DNA of 64,000 bases. Source: Sphingobacteriales bacterium. Its GTDB lineage: Bacteria > Bacteroidota > Bacteroidia > Chitinophagales > Chitinophagaceae. The notes beneath the pieces were generated by a model, which made no database searches, had not been told where the DNA came from, and saw nothing but the letters and a program-made list of their open reading frames with translations. Both the position numbers and the translations under genes were made by a program. The stretch lies in NCBI GenBank assembly GCA_004144185.1, contig SEFP01000001.1:496001-560000 (forward strand). The letters run 5' to 3'. Of the stretch, positions 36,385-45,943 are shown piece after piece. Each line of letters starts with the position of its first letter. The stretch's first letter is position 1.

Positions 36385-39300
36385 TTAAAAATCGGTTCCG
36401 AACGACAGGTACAGGATTGGTTTCCGGAGGCCATCGATATTCCAGGCGGCATCTGCGCGAACAAAATAACCCAATACAGTCGTACGCAGACCCAGCCCGT
36501 ACCCGATGGCAACGCCGGAACTGTTGGGATCATCCAGTATCAGTGTTACCGGATTGTTGAATGACTGCGCCACGACCGGCCGCTGCATGTTTTCGCCGTT
36601 CGGGAACAGCCCATTCCAACCGGCACCGACGTCTGCGAAGCCTACCAGTTGCAGGTTTTGCAGCAATGGACTTTTGATGGGCCGCTTCACAAACGTATTC
36701 CAGATCGGCAGACGCAATTCTTCATTCAGCACGGCATAGCTGTTGCCATTGCGCGCACCTTGTTTGTAGCCCCGCAGGTTGGTAGCCAGTGTCTGAAACG
36801 CGTATTGTTCCTGTCCGATGCCGGTACCGGTTGCATTTTTCGGTAAGATCCAGTTGTCGACACCGCCCAGGAAATACAAAATCTTCTGTTGACCGCCGGA
36901 ATGGGCGCCTGCCAGACGGGATGCCAGGGTAAAATTCCGGTACAGCCGCTGGTAATGCCGGACATCGAATCCGATGTTGTACATCCCGCTAAGGCCGCCA
37001 CTTTCAGATTGCGGGTTTTGAGACGACTTATTCATGGCCAGCATTCCTTCGACGTATACTTTATAACGCAGCCCCCGGCGGATGTTGAGCAACGGCATAA
37101 TGCTGTTGTCAAATACATATTCAGCCCGGCTGACGAGCCAGTTGTTTTTCTGGTCCGGAAGATATTTGAGGCTGATACTGTCCTGCGCCTTCCAGTTGAG
37201 TTTATCCATCCGAACCCCACCGGTAAAACCAACACGCCGCACCCGGTCAAAGGGATAACTGGCAGTGGCCTGAAACAAGTAGCTGACGGTATTGGAGATT
37301 TCGTTCCGGGCAAACAAAAAGCGTCCACGCTGATCGTAGTAGCCTACTGGTGTCTGGAACGAATTGGCGTCGCGATAGGCCAGCAATCCCCAGTCCCAGC
37401 GACGGGTTACATTTTCGTATTGCAGGAAGTACGTACCCCCTTTTAGGTTGGTCGGAATCCGGATGCCGCCCGTGAACCGGTGGTTTTCCAGCGCATCGTT
37501 GAGGGAAGCTGTAATCAGTCCGCCCAGTGGTGGGTTAGTAAAGCCAACGCCATTGGTGGCTACGCTTTGGTACTTGGTAAACAGAACGGTATTGTCGACC
37601 CGTGCAGAGAACGCCTCCAGTTTGAAGTTGTGCCGGTAGGACTGTGCTTTGAGCTTTAAGTATGTACTGTCTTTAATCGCCGGGTTGAGCAGCAACGTGG
37701 TATCGATTCCTGCATTGGCCAGGCCAGTCATCGTCTGTGTTCCGGAAGTGACGGTAACCGTATCCGGCTCAAATTCGGACTGATAAATCTGTGGCTGCGA
37801 AACCGGACTGGCGACACCGGAATCCAGGATCACACGTTCTGCGATATTAGACGCTCCATAGACTGGTCGCAGCAAGGGTCGCGCGTGTTGCTGTTCTTTT
37901 TGGAGTAAGCTCGTCAGCGTAGGCGGTGTGGGTTCCATATCTCTTCCGGGAACTTTAATCCGGTCCTGATACACGGAATAGCCCGTTGCATCTTCCAGTA
38001 CATAGTTGATCCGGTTGCTGGCCAGCGTGTACTGATGGTATAAAATGCTTTGCGGCAGATTGGTAATCGGCACCCCATACGCCGAATCCATATTATTGAC
38101 ATCCCGGCCATCAATCACCACATACTGGTTGCGGACGCCGTTGCTGTCATCCAGATAAGCGAAATTGTCGGGGCCGTATTGAATGGGTTGGCTGATCTTT
38201 TGGCGGCCTTCGTTGTGGCTGGCCTGGATCAGTTCCGGGCTCTGGGTGACGGTGTTATAAAAAAACGCGTTCATCGGCCCGGTCGGCAGCACATTGACCT
38301 CTGCGGGCACGTTCATGCTGGGCGCCGGGCGGTTGGATAAAAACAACAACCCTTTCCGGAAACCACCACTCACATACCAGGGCGCCACATCATCCCAGAC
38401 ATCGTTGGTGATCGGCGTCAGCCGGGAGCCTTTGATCCGGAAATCATACAGATCGGTCTGGCTTTTCTTGATCGCAGAGAATACCAGCCGGGTGTTATCT
38501 TCCACGAAGGTCATCCCCAGTACGCGGTCAAAGCGGTTGTTGGGAACAATCAGATTCTGCGTCCGGCCTTTAGTTGCGTTGTAAATCCGCAGGCGCGTTT
38601 CCCGACCTTTTCGGTATAGAATCGCCAGGTTAAAGCCGTCATTGCTCCAGGCCAGTAATGGATAATCCGGGTCGGGAGCCATCTCATTGTAATCTTCCCG
38701 TCCGCCACTCAGGATCGCCGAGGACGTGGCCTGCTGCGAGACACGTTGCAACCGTACCTCGTACTCCCCGTTTTTCCAGTAGATATACGCGACATCCCGG
38801 CCACTGGGCGAGACCCGGATATCACGAATCACGGCTCCGTCTCCGGGACGGGCAATGCGTGCGATACGGGTTGTACTATCCGGCGCTTGTTGTTGGGCCG
38901 AATCGAGACTGTACTGACTTCGGAAATACGCCAGGCAGGAATCCTGCGCCGGGCGTTCCTTCAATCCCAGTATAGCTTTGATGCCATTACCCGCCGCGCC
39001 CCGGATCCGCATCATGTGCAGCAGCTCCTTTACCTGCTGGGGACCTTTGATATCGGCGATCCACTTCCAGAAGGCTTTCCCGCTCAGTTCCGGATACTGC
39101 TCGGCCAGAAGATAAAAATTAGGCACCGGCTTTGCACTGATCAACGCTTTCCACCGCGAATCCGCTTCGGTATTCCAGCCGTCGGTCAGGTAGGCAATGA
39201 ACCCTTCAATCACCCAAGGCGGCAGATTCAGATTCATATAGTTCTTCACCATTTCACGGGCCGATTCGCCAAACATCATCCGCTCCATAACGACTTTACT

Positions 39301-39792
39301 CATCCCGGCGCGCAACTGGCGACGTAAATCAGTATGTACACCGGTAAAGTACACCACCAGCTGATCGCCGACCAGATTTACAGTGCCGGTAGGAACGTCC
39401 CGGAGTTGGGATACCCAGCGGCGTCCCATATTGGTCTGGCGGTACTCGTCGTACTGGTTGTACAGAACGATCTCAAAGCGCTTGGGAAACCGGCCTTCGA
39501 GTTTGTTTTCAATCGCGGCAATGTCCTTTTCGGCCTGCTCGGCCACATAGCGCGCCAGGGTGCGGCCGCTACGGTCGTAGTGATAAATCCGGAAATGTTC
39601 GGTATCGAAAAACCGCCAGTCGAACGTACGGTACTGCACCCGGTTCTGACCAAAAATCTCCGTGTTGGTCTGGGCATGCGCAGGGGTGACAGCCAGCAAT
39701 CCGCAAGCCACCAACAATCCGCTTAAAATAAGGGTTATGAAGCCGGTCAACCGGTTTAAAAACAGCATCTGAAAAGAATAACGCAAAAGCAT
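36385..39792 (-). CDS. Large PD40 propeller/beta-barrel outer-membrane protein
   Basis: A 1135-residue envelope protein. After an N-terminal export signal (about 1-42, ending AHAQ) comes a metallopeptidase-MA-like region (about 45-290) ending LPPWVIEGFIAYLTDG, but the HExxH zinc motif is replaced by KVVMER, so it is probably inactive. Next comes a TolB-like PD40 beta-propeller (about 315-560), e.g. DIRVSPSGRDVAYIYWKNGE. The last ~400 residues are a surface-antigen/Omp85-like barrel (GGVRMDKLNWKAQDSISLKY) ending in Phe (SFGTDF). This arrangement is Bacteroidota-specific; role unknown. It converges with the permease gene over 12 nt and diverges from the MBL gene by 60 nt. Confidence 0.85.
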   Translation of the reverse strand: MLLRYSFQMLFLNRLTGFITLILSGLLVACGLLAVTPAHAQTNTEIFGQNRVQYRTFDWRFFDTEHFRIYHYDRSGRTLARYVAEQAEKDIAAIENKLEGRFPKRFEIVLYNQYDEYRQTNMGRRWVSQLRDVPTGTVNLVGDQLVVYFTGVHTDLRRQLRAGMSKVVMERMMFGESAREMVKNYMNLNLPPWVIEGFIAYLTDGWNTEADSRWKALISAKPVPNFYLLAEQYPELSGKAFWKWIADIKGPQQVKELLHMMRIRGAAGNGIKAILGLKERPAQDSCLAYFRSQYSLDSAQQQAPDSTTRIARIARPGDGAVIRDIRVSPSGRDVAYIYWKNGEYEVRLQRVSQQATSSAILSGGREDYNEMAPDPDYPLLAWSNDGFNLAILYRKGRETRLRIYNATKGRTQNLIVPNNRFDRVLGMTFVEDNTRLVFSAIKKSQTDLYDFRIKGSRLTPITNDVWDDVAPWYVSGGFRKGLLFLSNRPAPSMNVPAEVNVLPTGPMNAFFYNTVTQSPELIQASHNEGRQKISQPIQYGPDNFAYLDDSNGVRNQYVVIDGRDVNNMDSAYGVPITNLPQSILYHQYTLASNRINYVLEDATGYSVYQDRIKVPGRDMEPTPPTLTSLLQKEQQHARPLLRPVYGASNIAERVILDSGVASPVSQPQIYQSEFEPDTVTVTSGTQTMTGLANAGIDTTLLLNPAIKDSTYLKLKAQSYRHNFKLEAFSARVDNTVLFTKYQSVATNGVGFTNPPLGGLITASLNDALENHRFTGGIRIPTNLKGGTYFLQYENVTRRWDWGLLAYRDANSFQTPVGYYDQRGRFLFARNEISNTVSYLFQATASYPFDRVRRVGFTGGVRMDKLNWKAQDSISLKYLPDQKNNWLVSRAEYVFDNSIMPLLNIRRGLRYKVYVEGMLAMNKSSQNPQSESGGLSGMYNIGFDVRHYQRLYRNFTLASRLAGAHSGGQQKILYFLGGVDNWILPKNATGTGIGQEQYAFQTLATNLRGYKQGARNGNSYAVLNEELRLPIWNTFVKRPIKSPLLQNLQLVGFADVGAGWNGLFPNGENMQRPVVAQSFNNPVTLILDDPNSSGVAIGYGLGLRTTVLGYFVRADAAWNIDGLRKPILYLSFGTDF

Positions 39793-39852
39793 ACCACAGG
39801 TTGCGTACCGTTGCTTTGCATATTCTAAATTACCACCAAATTTTACAGTCTT

Positions 39853-40494
39853 ATGTTAGAAGTCCATTCGTTTACATTCAATCCGTTTTCGGAGAATACC
39901 TATGTGCTGACGGATGCGCAGCGTAATGCCTGGATTATCGATCCGGGAATGCACACGGCCAGCGAGATGGCGGTCCTGAACCGGTTTATGTCCTCCCGGC
40001 AACTGACCCTCCAGGCCATCCTGAATACCCACGCACACATCGACCATATCCTGGGCATTCCGGCCTTGCTGGATCTGCATTCCATTCCGTTTGCGCTGCA
40101 TCCGCTGGAAGCGCCGGTGCTGGCAGCCGGGGCTTCCAGCGCGCTGATGTTCGGAATCGGCACATTCACCCCACCGGTGGTCACCCAACACCTTTCAGAA
40201 GCCGAGCCGTTGCAACTGGGAAGCCATTCACTGAACGTTTTGCTGACGCCCGGCCATTCGCCCGGATCGGTCTGTTTTTACAACGAGGCCGATGGCTGGC
40301 TGATCGGAGGCGATGTGTTGTTCAATGGCTCGATTGGTCGTACCGATCTGCCCGGCGGCGATATGGATACCCTGCTGAACAGTATCCGGAAGGAATTGTA
40401 TACGCTTCCGGATACAGTTGTGGTATATCCGGGTCACGGTCCCTCAACGACCATCGGACAGGAGAAGAAAACCAATCCATTTGTACGGGGCTAG
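39853..40494 (+). CDS. MBL-fold metallo-hydrolase (glyoxalase II-like)
   Basis: A 213-residue metal-dependent hydrolase. The zinc motif THAHIDH (59-65) is intact; PGHSPGSVCFY and the later VVVYPGHGPST supply the remaining ligands, and GGDVLFNGSIGRTDLPGGD is the usual GloB/thiol-hydrolase segment. The reaction could be thioester hydrolysis or persulfide oxidation; sequence alone does not decide. No operon partner is evident. Confidence 0.92.
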   Translation: MLEVHSFTFNPFSENTYVLTDAQRNAWIIDPGMHTASEMAVLNRFMSSRQLTLQAILNTHAHIDHILGIPALLDLHSIPFALHPLEAPVLAAGASSALMFGIGTFTPPVVTQHLSEAEPLQLGSHSLNVLLTPGHSPGSVCFYNEADGWLIGGDVLFNGSIGRTDLPGGDMDTLLNSIRKELYTLPDTVVVYPGHGPSTTIGQEKKTNPFVRG

Positions 40495-40625
40495 CGCACC
40501 GTTCACTACCTTATTTTTTTACCAGAATCTTCCGGAAATCAGACGGTCCTTTAACGGTTTCTTGAACCCACCCCACCGACCGGCTTTTTACATTCGCATA
40601 AACACAGACTAACAGTAACCAATTT

Positions 40626-41564
40626 ATGAAAAACGTACGCGGGATGTTCCCGGTTATGCTGCTTGCAGCCACCGCCCTGGGTGTTTCTGCACAGGCACAA
40701 AAAACAACCATTTTAAAGCAGGGAGCCGACCGGCCTCAGACGGTCATCGAAGTGGAGCGTGGCTATGTAATTGTAAACGATGATACCGTGGTCCGTCCGG
40801 GCCAGACCGGCTACCGCAAGATTGTAATCGACCGGGAATCCGATGCACCGGGTTTCGGCATGCGGCCCTTTGGCGGTGGCAGTATGGGTGGTAACACCGC
40901 TCAGAAAGCCCGGCTGGGCGTGCTGACCGATCCGCAGCAATCGAAAGGAGGCGCGTATATCCGTGAAGTGCAACCAGCGTCTCCGGCACAGGCAGCGGGC
41001 CTGAGAGCAGGCGATAAAATTGTAGCGGTAGATGGTGCTACCATTGCCGACGCCCAGGAACTGATTGAAACCATCAGTGCCCATGCACCGGAAGACACCG
41101 TAAAAATTACATACGAGCGTTCCGGAAAGCGCTTGAACACCACGGCTTATCTGGAGGGTGCTGCCCTAGAAGGGGGCGGGATGTCGGGGGGAATGTTCGG
41201 AATGCCTCCGGGAGGCGATTTCAGTGAAGAACTGGGTAAGCTTTTCGGTGGCGGCGGCGGCGGTTTATTTGGCAGCAAAGATGCCGAAGCGCCTAAACTG
41301 GGCATTTCTGTTGAAGAACGGGCCGACGGCGTCGGCGTGCAGGTGCTGGATGTTACAGCTGGCAGCCTGGCCGAAAAAGCCGGACTGCGCACTGGAGATG
41401 TGATCACGCATCTGGGCGACGTTAAAATCGATGCTCCAACCACCTTGCAGCAGACCGTTCGCCGGCAGCAGGGAAAAGACCTCACTTTGAAATACCAACG
41501 CAACGGCAAGTCAATGAGTACCAAACTGATGATTCCGAAATCGCTTCGTAAAATGGATATGTAG
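40626..41564 (+). CDS. Exported double-PDZ protein
   Basis: A 312-residue periplasmic protein with signal peptide (about 1-24, ending AQAQ) and two PDZ domains (about 97-178 and 220-303): GAYIREVQPASPAQAAGLRA and GVQVLDVTAGSLAEKAGLRTG. Between them lies a glycine/methionine-rich linker (GGGMSGGMFGMPPGGDF), then GGGGGGLFGSKD. There is no protease or S2C domain, so unlike DegP/HtrA this is a binding-only protein. Partner unknown. It is closed by the long dyad at 41571-41628. Confidence 0.85.
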   Translation: MKNVRGMFPVMLLAATALGVSAQAQKTTILKQGADRPQTVIEVERGYVIVNDDTVVRPGQTGYRKIVIDRESDAPGFGMRPFGGGSMGGNTAQKARLGVLTDPQQSKGGAYIREVQPASPAQAAGLRAGDKIVAVDGATIADAQELIETISAHAPEDTVKITYERSGKRLNTTAYLEGAALEGGGMSGGMFGMPPGGDFSEELGKLFGGGGGGLFGSKDAEAPKLGISVEERADGVGVQVLDVTAGSLAEKAGLRTGDVITHLGDVKIDAPTTLQQTVRRQQGKDLTLKYQRNGKSMSTKLMIPKSLRKMDM

Positions 41565-41570
41565 GACGGA

Positions 41571-41628
41571 AGGGTCCGGAATACGAAAGGCCTCATCAGT
41601 TGATGAGGCCTTTCGTATTCCGGACCCT
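41571..41628. terminator. Perfect 28-bp inverted repeat between converging genes
   Basis: The arms (41571-41598 and 41601-41628) are exact reverse complements with a 2-nt spacer. It separates the PDZ gene from comB. It lacks a flanking T-tract, so it could be a transcription-collision hairpin or a binding site rather than a standard terminator. Confidence 0.7.
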
Positions 41629-41632
41629 AATC

Positions 41633-42346
41633 TTATGCAATCACCAATGCCTGGCCGCGAAGCACCGGTACAATCGGATGCAGGTCGGGTGTGGCACAAT
41701 AAGCCATATCGGCTTCCAGGCCATAGGCCGAGAGCCGTTTGTAGTGAGACGAGTCTTTCAGAAACTCCAAGTAGTTGCCCTGAACGGCGGTAGCCATTTG
41801 CACGGCGCAACGGGTACTGTCGTCATTGGTTTCGTAGCCCTGTTGGAGCAGCCTGCGGGCCACTTCACCGGCAAACAAGGTGTCTTCCAGGTTGAACTTG
41901 TCTTTCCAGGCCGCACAGCCAAGCACCACGTCCCGGTTGCTCTGTACTAAGTATTCGACAACAGCACTGATGTTCAGGAACGCACCAGTCAGAATGGTGT
42001 GAGCATCCTGTACCATATGCAACAATTTAGTTCCGTTGGTAGTCGTCAGGATCAGGGTTTTTCCCCCGATAAACTCGGCTGGATACTCGGAGGGTGAATT
42101 TCCGTGTGCCAGTCCGGGCGCAATGCGACCGTCCCGTTCTCCGGCCGTAATGCTTTCCGGAAGGGTCTCGCCCAGCCGGATGGCCGTTTCAACCGCAGCC
42201 ACCGGAATGATCTCGACGGCACCGTTATGCAGCGCCGCAGCAATAGTCGAAGTGGCCCGGAAGACATCAATGATCACCACATTCTTATCACGGGTATCGT
42301 ACAGATGGAGCAGGGCTGGTGAGAGGCAAACGTCTACTTGGGGCAT
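41633..42346 (-). CDS. comB: 2-phosphosulfolactate phosphatase
   Basis: ComB removes phosphate from 2-phosphosulfolactate, giving sulfolactate. The 237 residues show the family: VVIIDVFRATSTIAAALHNGA near the start, ERDGRIAPGLAHGNSP, TLILTTTNGTKLL and VLGCAAWKDKFNLEDTLFAGE. In archaea the product leads to coenzyme M; in Bacteroidota it may feed sulfonate or sulfonolipid chemistry (inference). It has a -7-like element (TACCTTCG, minus strand, 42362-42355) 8 nt before the ATG. Confidence 0.92.
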   Translation of the reverse strand: MPQVDVCLSPALLHLYDTRDKNVVIIDVFRATSTIAAALHNGAVEIIPVAAVETAIRLGETLPESITAGERDGRIAPGLAHGNSPSEYPAEFIGGKTLILTTTNGTKLLHMVQDAHTILTGAFLNISAVVEYLVQSNRDVVLGCAAWKDKFNLEDTLFAGEVARRLLQQGYETNDDSTRCAVQMATAVQGNYLEFLKDSSHYKRLSAYGLEADMAYCATPDLHPIVPVLRGQALVIA

Positions 42347-42354
42347 AAGGGCGG

Positions 42355-42362
42355 CGAAGGTA
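42355..42362 (-). promoter_or_regulatory. -7 promoter element of comB
   Basis: TACCTTCG on the minus strand lies 8 nt before the comB ATG; no TTG is found at the -33 spacing. Confidence 0.35.
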
Positions 42363-42399
42363 CTGTGATCTGTCGTCCCGGCAGGAAGGGCTTCCGGTC

Positions 42400-42440
42400 A
42401 ATAAAAAAACCGGACTGCATAGGTAGCAATCCGGTTTTTA
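42400..42440 (-). terminator. Rho-independent terminator of the gldKLMN operon
   Basis: Read on the minus strand, AAAAACCGGA (42439-42430) pairs with TCCGGTTTTT (42414-42405), with TGC/GCA pairing further in, and runs on into more Ts. It follows gldN by about 20 nt. Confidence 0.88.
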
Positions 42441-42460
42441 AATCAGTTCTGATACGGGTA

Positions 42461-43381
42461 CTAGTAGACCCACATATCGTGCTCTTTGTTGAAGATTTCT
42501 TCTGAGAAACGTTGTGCCTGATAAAGCGCTTCCATTCCGGAAGCGTTCTCACTGATCGCCTCGTTGAAGCCATTGCTGACGCGGGTGATGCGGGAGGCAA
42601 ACCAGCGACCTTCAAAGTATTCATCCCAGTTCATCCGGGCCACATCGTTTTCCGGATTGTATACTTCGTACTGCGCCAGGGTTTCGCGGATTTCCGGATA
42701 ATACAGCCAGAACATCGGCTGGGTACCACGGAACAAACCGGTATTCTGATCGTATACGTCGCGAACCGGTGCAATACCGATGATGCGCACGACCATCCGA
42801 CCAGTGTTACGGTCGATGATCCAGTCTTCTTTGAGACGGTATTTAGTAATCAGTTCCGGGTTAAAATCACGGTTCTGATAGCTTTGCGAAACCGCACCGG
42901 TTACCGGATCTACGACCTCGATGGTATCTGTTTTACCCACCATCATCTCGATGATCTGATCTTTGCTCAGCGCAGAGGTAAAGCGCTCATCATAGGCCGA
43001 ATAGGCTTTGATTTTGCCACGCTTCACGGCATCCATCAGGATCTCGATGAAATACCCTCCACCGGTGTTTTCATCACCCGGATAGCGAAACGCCAGGTTT
43101 TGCTTTTCACGGGTGTCGATTTCGCGCCAAACGCGTTTTTTCCAGAGGACATCATTTTCACGGATCGGCGACCAGGGAATCACACGCATCACGTGTGGCA
43201 CACGGTCGATGACACCGTCGCGAACCAGTGAAGGCTTCCAGGTATTGGTAACCGCATCACCGGAATTAGGATTCTGCACCTGTGCATTATCGGTAATGAT
43301 CGGATTTTGGCCATAGCTGACGGTAGCGGAAAAGCCCATCAGCGCGATAGCTGCCGATTTAACTATGTTCTTGACATTCAT
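42461..43381 (-). CDS. gldN: Gliding motility / T9SS protein GldN
   Basis: GldN (PorN in Porphyromonas) joins GldM and GldK in the trans-envelope part of the type IX secretion system. The 306 residues have a signal peptide (about 1-24, ending SYGQ) and the family core WSPIRENDVLWKKRVWREID, then GGGYFIEILMDAVKRGKIKAY and PMFWLYYPEIRETLAQYEVYN. Last gene of gldKLMN, 35 nt after gldM and before the terminator. The order and all four genes are intact. Confidence 0.97.
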   Translation of the reverse strand: MNVKNIVKSAAIALMGFSATVSYGQNPIITDNAQVQNPNSGDAVTNTWKPSLVRDGVIDRVPHVMRVIPWSPIRENDVLWKKRVWREIDTREKQNLAFRYPGDENTGGGYFIEILMDAVKRGKIKAYSAYDERFTSALSKDQIIEMMVGKTDTIEVVDPVTGAVSQSYQNRDFNPELITKYRLKEDWIIDRNTGRMVVRIIGIAPVRDVYDQNTGLFRGTQPMFWLYYPEIRETLAQYEVYNPENDVARMNWDEYFEGRWFASRITRVSNGFNEAISENASGMEALYQAQRFSEEIFNKEHDMWVY

Positions 43382-43416
43382 GTCCGGAAATTAACTAAGA
43401 TAAGAAGGTGAGAGGA

Positions 43417-44967
43417 TTAGTTCAGCGTGAAAACGATCGGATTGATCGACCGAACAGTGTTATCCGGCAAAGTGGCTTTAACTTCTTCAATGAAGATTTT
43501 ATCGCCAGGACGGGCAGATTCGACTAGTTGTTGAACGTCACGGTTGTCTGAGAAGCGAGGACCATTTACAGTGAATGGGCCGATGATATCGCTGCTTTTC
43601 TTGCGCACCATCGAGAACTGGAAACTTTTAACTACGCTTCGGATATCAAATAGGAAGTCTTTCAGTTCCGAAACCACACCCAGCTGTGCACGGAAAGTAG
43701 AAGAAGGCATGAAACCCTGCGTCTTACCTGCCATTTGTGCTTCCGGATTCGGAATCCGCTTCACACGGATTGGATAGGTTCCTACTGTCTTGACACCAGC
43801 TGCTGTACGCACATTCACTGAAGCCGTCACAGTGGCAGCATTCGGGGCTGCATTGATCACATACTTGCCCTTGCCGGCACCAGCACTGAGGGTCACGCCT
43901 GGAATGCTTAGCGAAACATCTTCCATGTTGTAACCCGCAGCAGAAACTGATACCGGGTTTGGAATACCAGCATACACTACGTTCATCGCATCGAGCTGCA
44001 TGGCAGCACCAGCGGAACCCACCATATACTGGAACTCAAACGGACGGCTTTGAGTTTTACCATCAAAATCAAGGGATACGGTACCGCGTACGGTCTGAAG
44101 ACCCACACCCGAAGCCGTAGTTTCCCAGGTACCGATGCCATCTTTCACCTGCAGGACACGTCCGGAAGAAACACTGATCCGGGGTGTTACGCTTTTGTTG
44201 TACGCAGCGATCATGATGTTGCCTTCTACCTTCTGGCCTTGCAGCGCATAGGAAGTTTTAGGTACCCCCAGAGCGATGATTTCATCAAACTTGATGGTCT
44301 TGGCACTGGATTCACGGGTCAGCTCGTTGATAATAGTGGCTTCTGAGTTGCGCACATCATTCTGCATTTTGCTGAACAAGGTCACGGCACCCATTACCGG
44401 CATATTATAAAAATTAGCTGTAGCCCAGTCTCCCTGCGGATTGTTATCCGTTTTGGAAGCCGTATCAATCCGGAGCGGCAGATCCTTATCGAATGCAGCC
44501 CGCACGTCGGGGTTCACCCGGTCGAGCATATAGCTACGCAAGGCTACAATCCGCTCTTTGATCTGATTGCCGCCTTTCTCTTCCACCAGCAGGCGGGTAG
44601 AGGCGTCGATGTCAGACTCAGCTTTGATATCGCCATCGGGTAGATAACCACCTGAAGCTGTTACTACTTTCTTCTTCCATTCTTCGAGATACTGGACCAT
44701 CTTTTCAGCTTCCTGACGCACTTCAACGGCTTTGTCGTTGAATGGACGCACACGATCGCGGGCTTCCGGAAGCTGTGCATTCGCATCGAGGCTCATGTAC
44801 AGTTCTCCGTTTTTACTTTGGATCGACTCGTTGGAATGCGTGATGCTGTTGTTGATGGTCTTAAAAGCGTGCAGAATTTCAGAGGACACGTTCAGGGCGA
44901 GCATGGCCGTCAGTACCAGGTACATCAGGTTAATCATCAACTGCCGCGGCTCTTTAGGTAATGCCAT
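43417..44967 (-). CDS. gldM: Gliding motility / T9SS protein GldM
   Basis: GldM is the periplasmic rod of the T9SS motor; its TM helix joins GldL and its periplasmic domains reach GldKN. The 516 residues begin MALPKEPRQLMINLMYLVLT with TM about 11-30 and a long mostly beta periplasmic part. The start LPKEPRQLMINLMYLVLTAM is the family signature. It lies 71 nt after gldL. Confidence 0.97.
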   Translation of the reverse strand: MALPKEPRQLMINLMYLVLTAMLALNVSSEILHAFKTINNSITHSNESIQSKNGELYMSLDANAQLPEARDRVRPFNDKAVEVRQEAEKMVQYLEEWKKKVVTASGGYLPDGDIKAESDIDASTRLLVEEKGGNQIKERIVALRSYMLDRVNPDVRAAFDKDLPLRIDTASKTDNNPQGDWATANFYNMPVMGAVTLFSKMQNDVRNSEATIINELTRESSAKTIKFDEIIALGVPKTSYALQGQKVEGNIMIAAYNKSVTPRISVSSGRVLQVKDGIGTWETTASGVGLQTVRGTVSLDFDGKTQSRPFEFQYMVGSAGAAMQLDAMNVVYAGIPNPVSVSAAGYNMEDVSLSIPGVTLSAGAGKGKYVINAAPNAATVTASVNVRTAAGVKTVGTYPIRVKRIPNPEAQMAGKTQGFMPSSTFRAQLGVVSELKDFLFDIRSVVKSFQFSMVRKKSSDIIGPFTVNGPRFSDNRDVQQLVESARPGDKIFIEEVKATLPDNTVRSINPIVFTLN

Positions 44968-45038
44968 CCTGAGAGGATTTTATTTCTTTTATGATTGAAA
45001 ATTAGATACTACGGTTTGAAACGATTTCGGAATCCGTA

Positions 45039-45890
45039 TTAACGGCCCTGCATCGCTCCCAGCATATTACCGTAAATAGTATTGAGGCTGGTAAGGTTTT
45101 GCGCCAGACGACCCATCTGCTCTTTGGCAGCCTGTGCATCTGCAGCAGAGTTGGCCATTGCGTCGGATGCATTCACCAGGTTGCTATAGAACTTGTTCAT
45201 CGCCTTCAGGTGGTTGTTGGCATCCTGCAGTTCTACTTCATAGATCTGATTCAGCGAACCCAGGTTACGGCTCAGAACGGTTACCTGCTCGTGGAACTTC
45301 GCAGTGTCTTCTGCAGCGGCGTTGAACGATCCCATCGTCTGGGCAGCACCGGAGAAGGTTGTTTTCAGTTGATTCAGCGTGTCGGCTGTTTCACGGGCAG
45401 CAGTGGTGTAAGCACCGGTAGCAGCAGTTACATCGGTGATGTCGCGCATGCTTTCTACTGTTTGTCCGAAGCGGGAGAAGTTCTCATTCAAGCGCTTCAG
45501 ATTGGCAGGAGTAATCTGTGCATCTTCCAGCATCTTATCCAGTGCACCGGTTGCATTGGAGGTTTGGAGGCCGCCAGCAGCCAGCTGGGCCGCCGTAATA
45601 TCTACGTTCACGGTCTTAACACCTTTGCGGTAGGCTTCTACTTTAGGGTTTTGATCCAGATTCGGGTAGTAACGCTCCCAGTAATAATCTTTATGCGGAG
45701 GCAGAATCCCCAGAATGGCGAAGATGAAGGCTTCGGTAAGCATTCCGATCGTCAGAGCCGGACCAGCCCAAGACCAGTGCTGAATCTTAGCCAGTGCCCC
45801 TACCAGTACGACAGAGGCGCCCAGACCAATGATCAGGTTTTTGATGTATTTGCCGGATTTTGTTTCGAAAAACAGGGCGATTGAATTCAT
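45039..45890 (-). CDS. gldL: Gliding motility / T9SS protein GldL
   Basis: GldL forms the inner-membrane motor with GldM, powered by the proton gradient. The 283 residues start with two TM helices (about 17-36 and 43-62; TM2 contains Glu53 in GMLTEAFIFAILGI), preceded by the GKYIKNLIIGLGASVVLVGA motif with Lys35 and His38 at the helix end. The rest is a long cytoplasmic coiled-coil-like domain (about 115-283). The TM2 acid is known to matter for proton flow in GldL. It lies between gldK and gldM. Confidence 0.97.
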   Translation of the reverse strand: MNSIALFFETKSGKYIKNLIIGLGASVVLVGALAKIQHWSWAGPALTIGMLTEAFIFAILGILPPHKDYYWERYYPNLDQNPKVEAYRKGVKTVNVDITAAQLAAGGLQTSNATGALDKMLEDAQITPANLKRLNENFSRFGQTVESMRDITDVTAATGAYTTAARETADTLNQLKTTFSGAAQTMGSFNAAAEDTAKFHEQVTVLSRNLGSLNQIYEVELQDANNHLKAMNKFYSNLVNASDAMANSAADAQAAKEQMGRLAQNLTSLNTIYGNMLGAMQGR

Positions 45891-45943
45891 GGATGCTAGA
45901 ACTTGTAAAAGGGAAGGAACAAAGTAGGGATTTCAGGAAAAAC

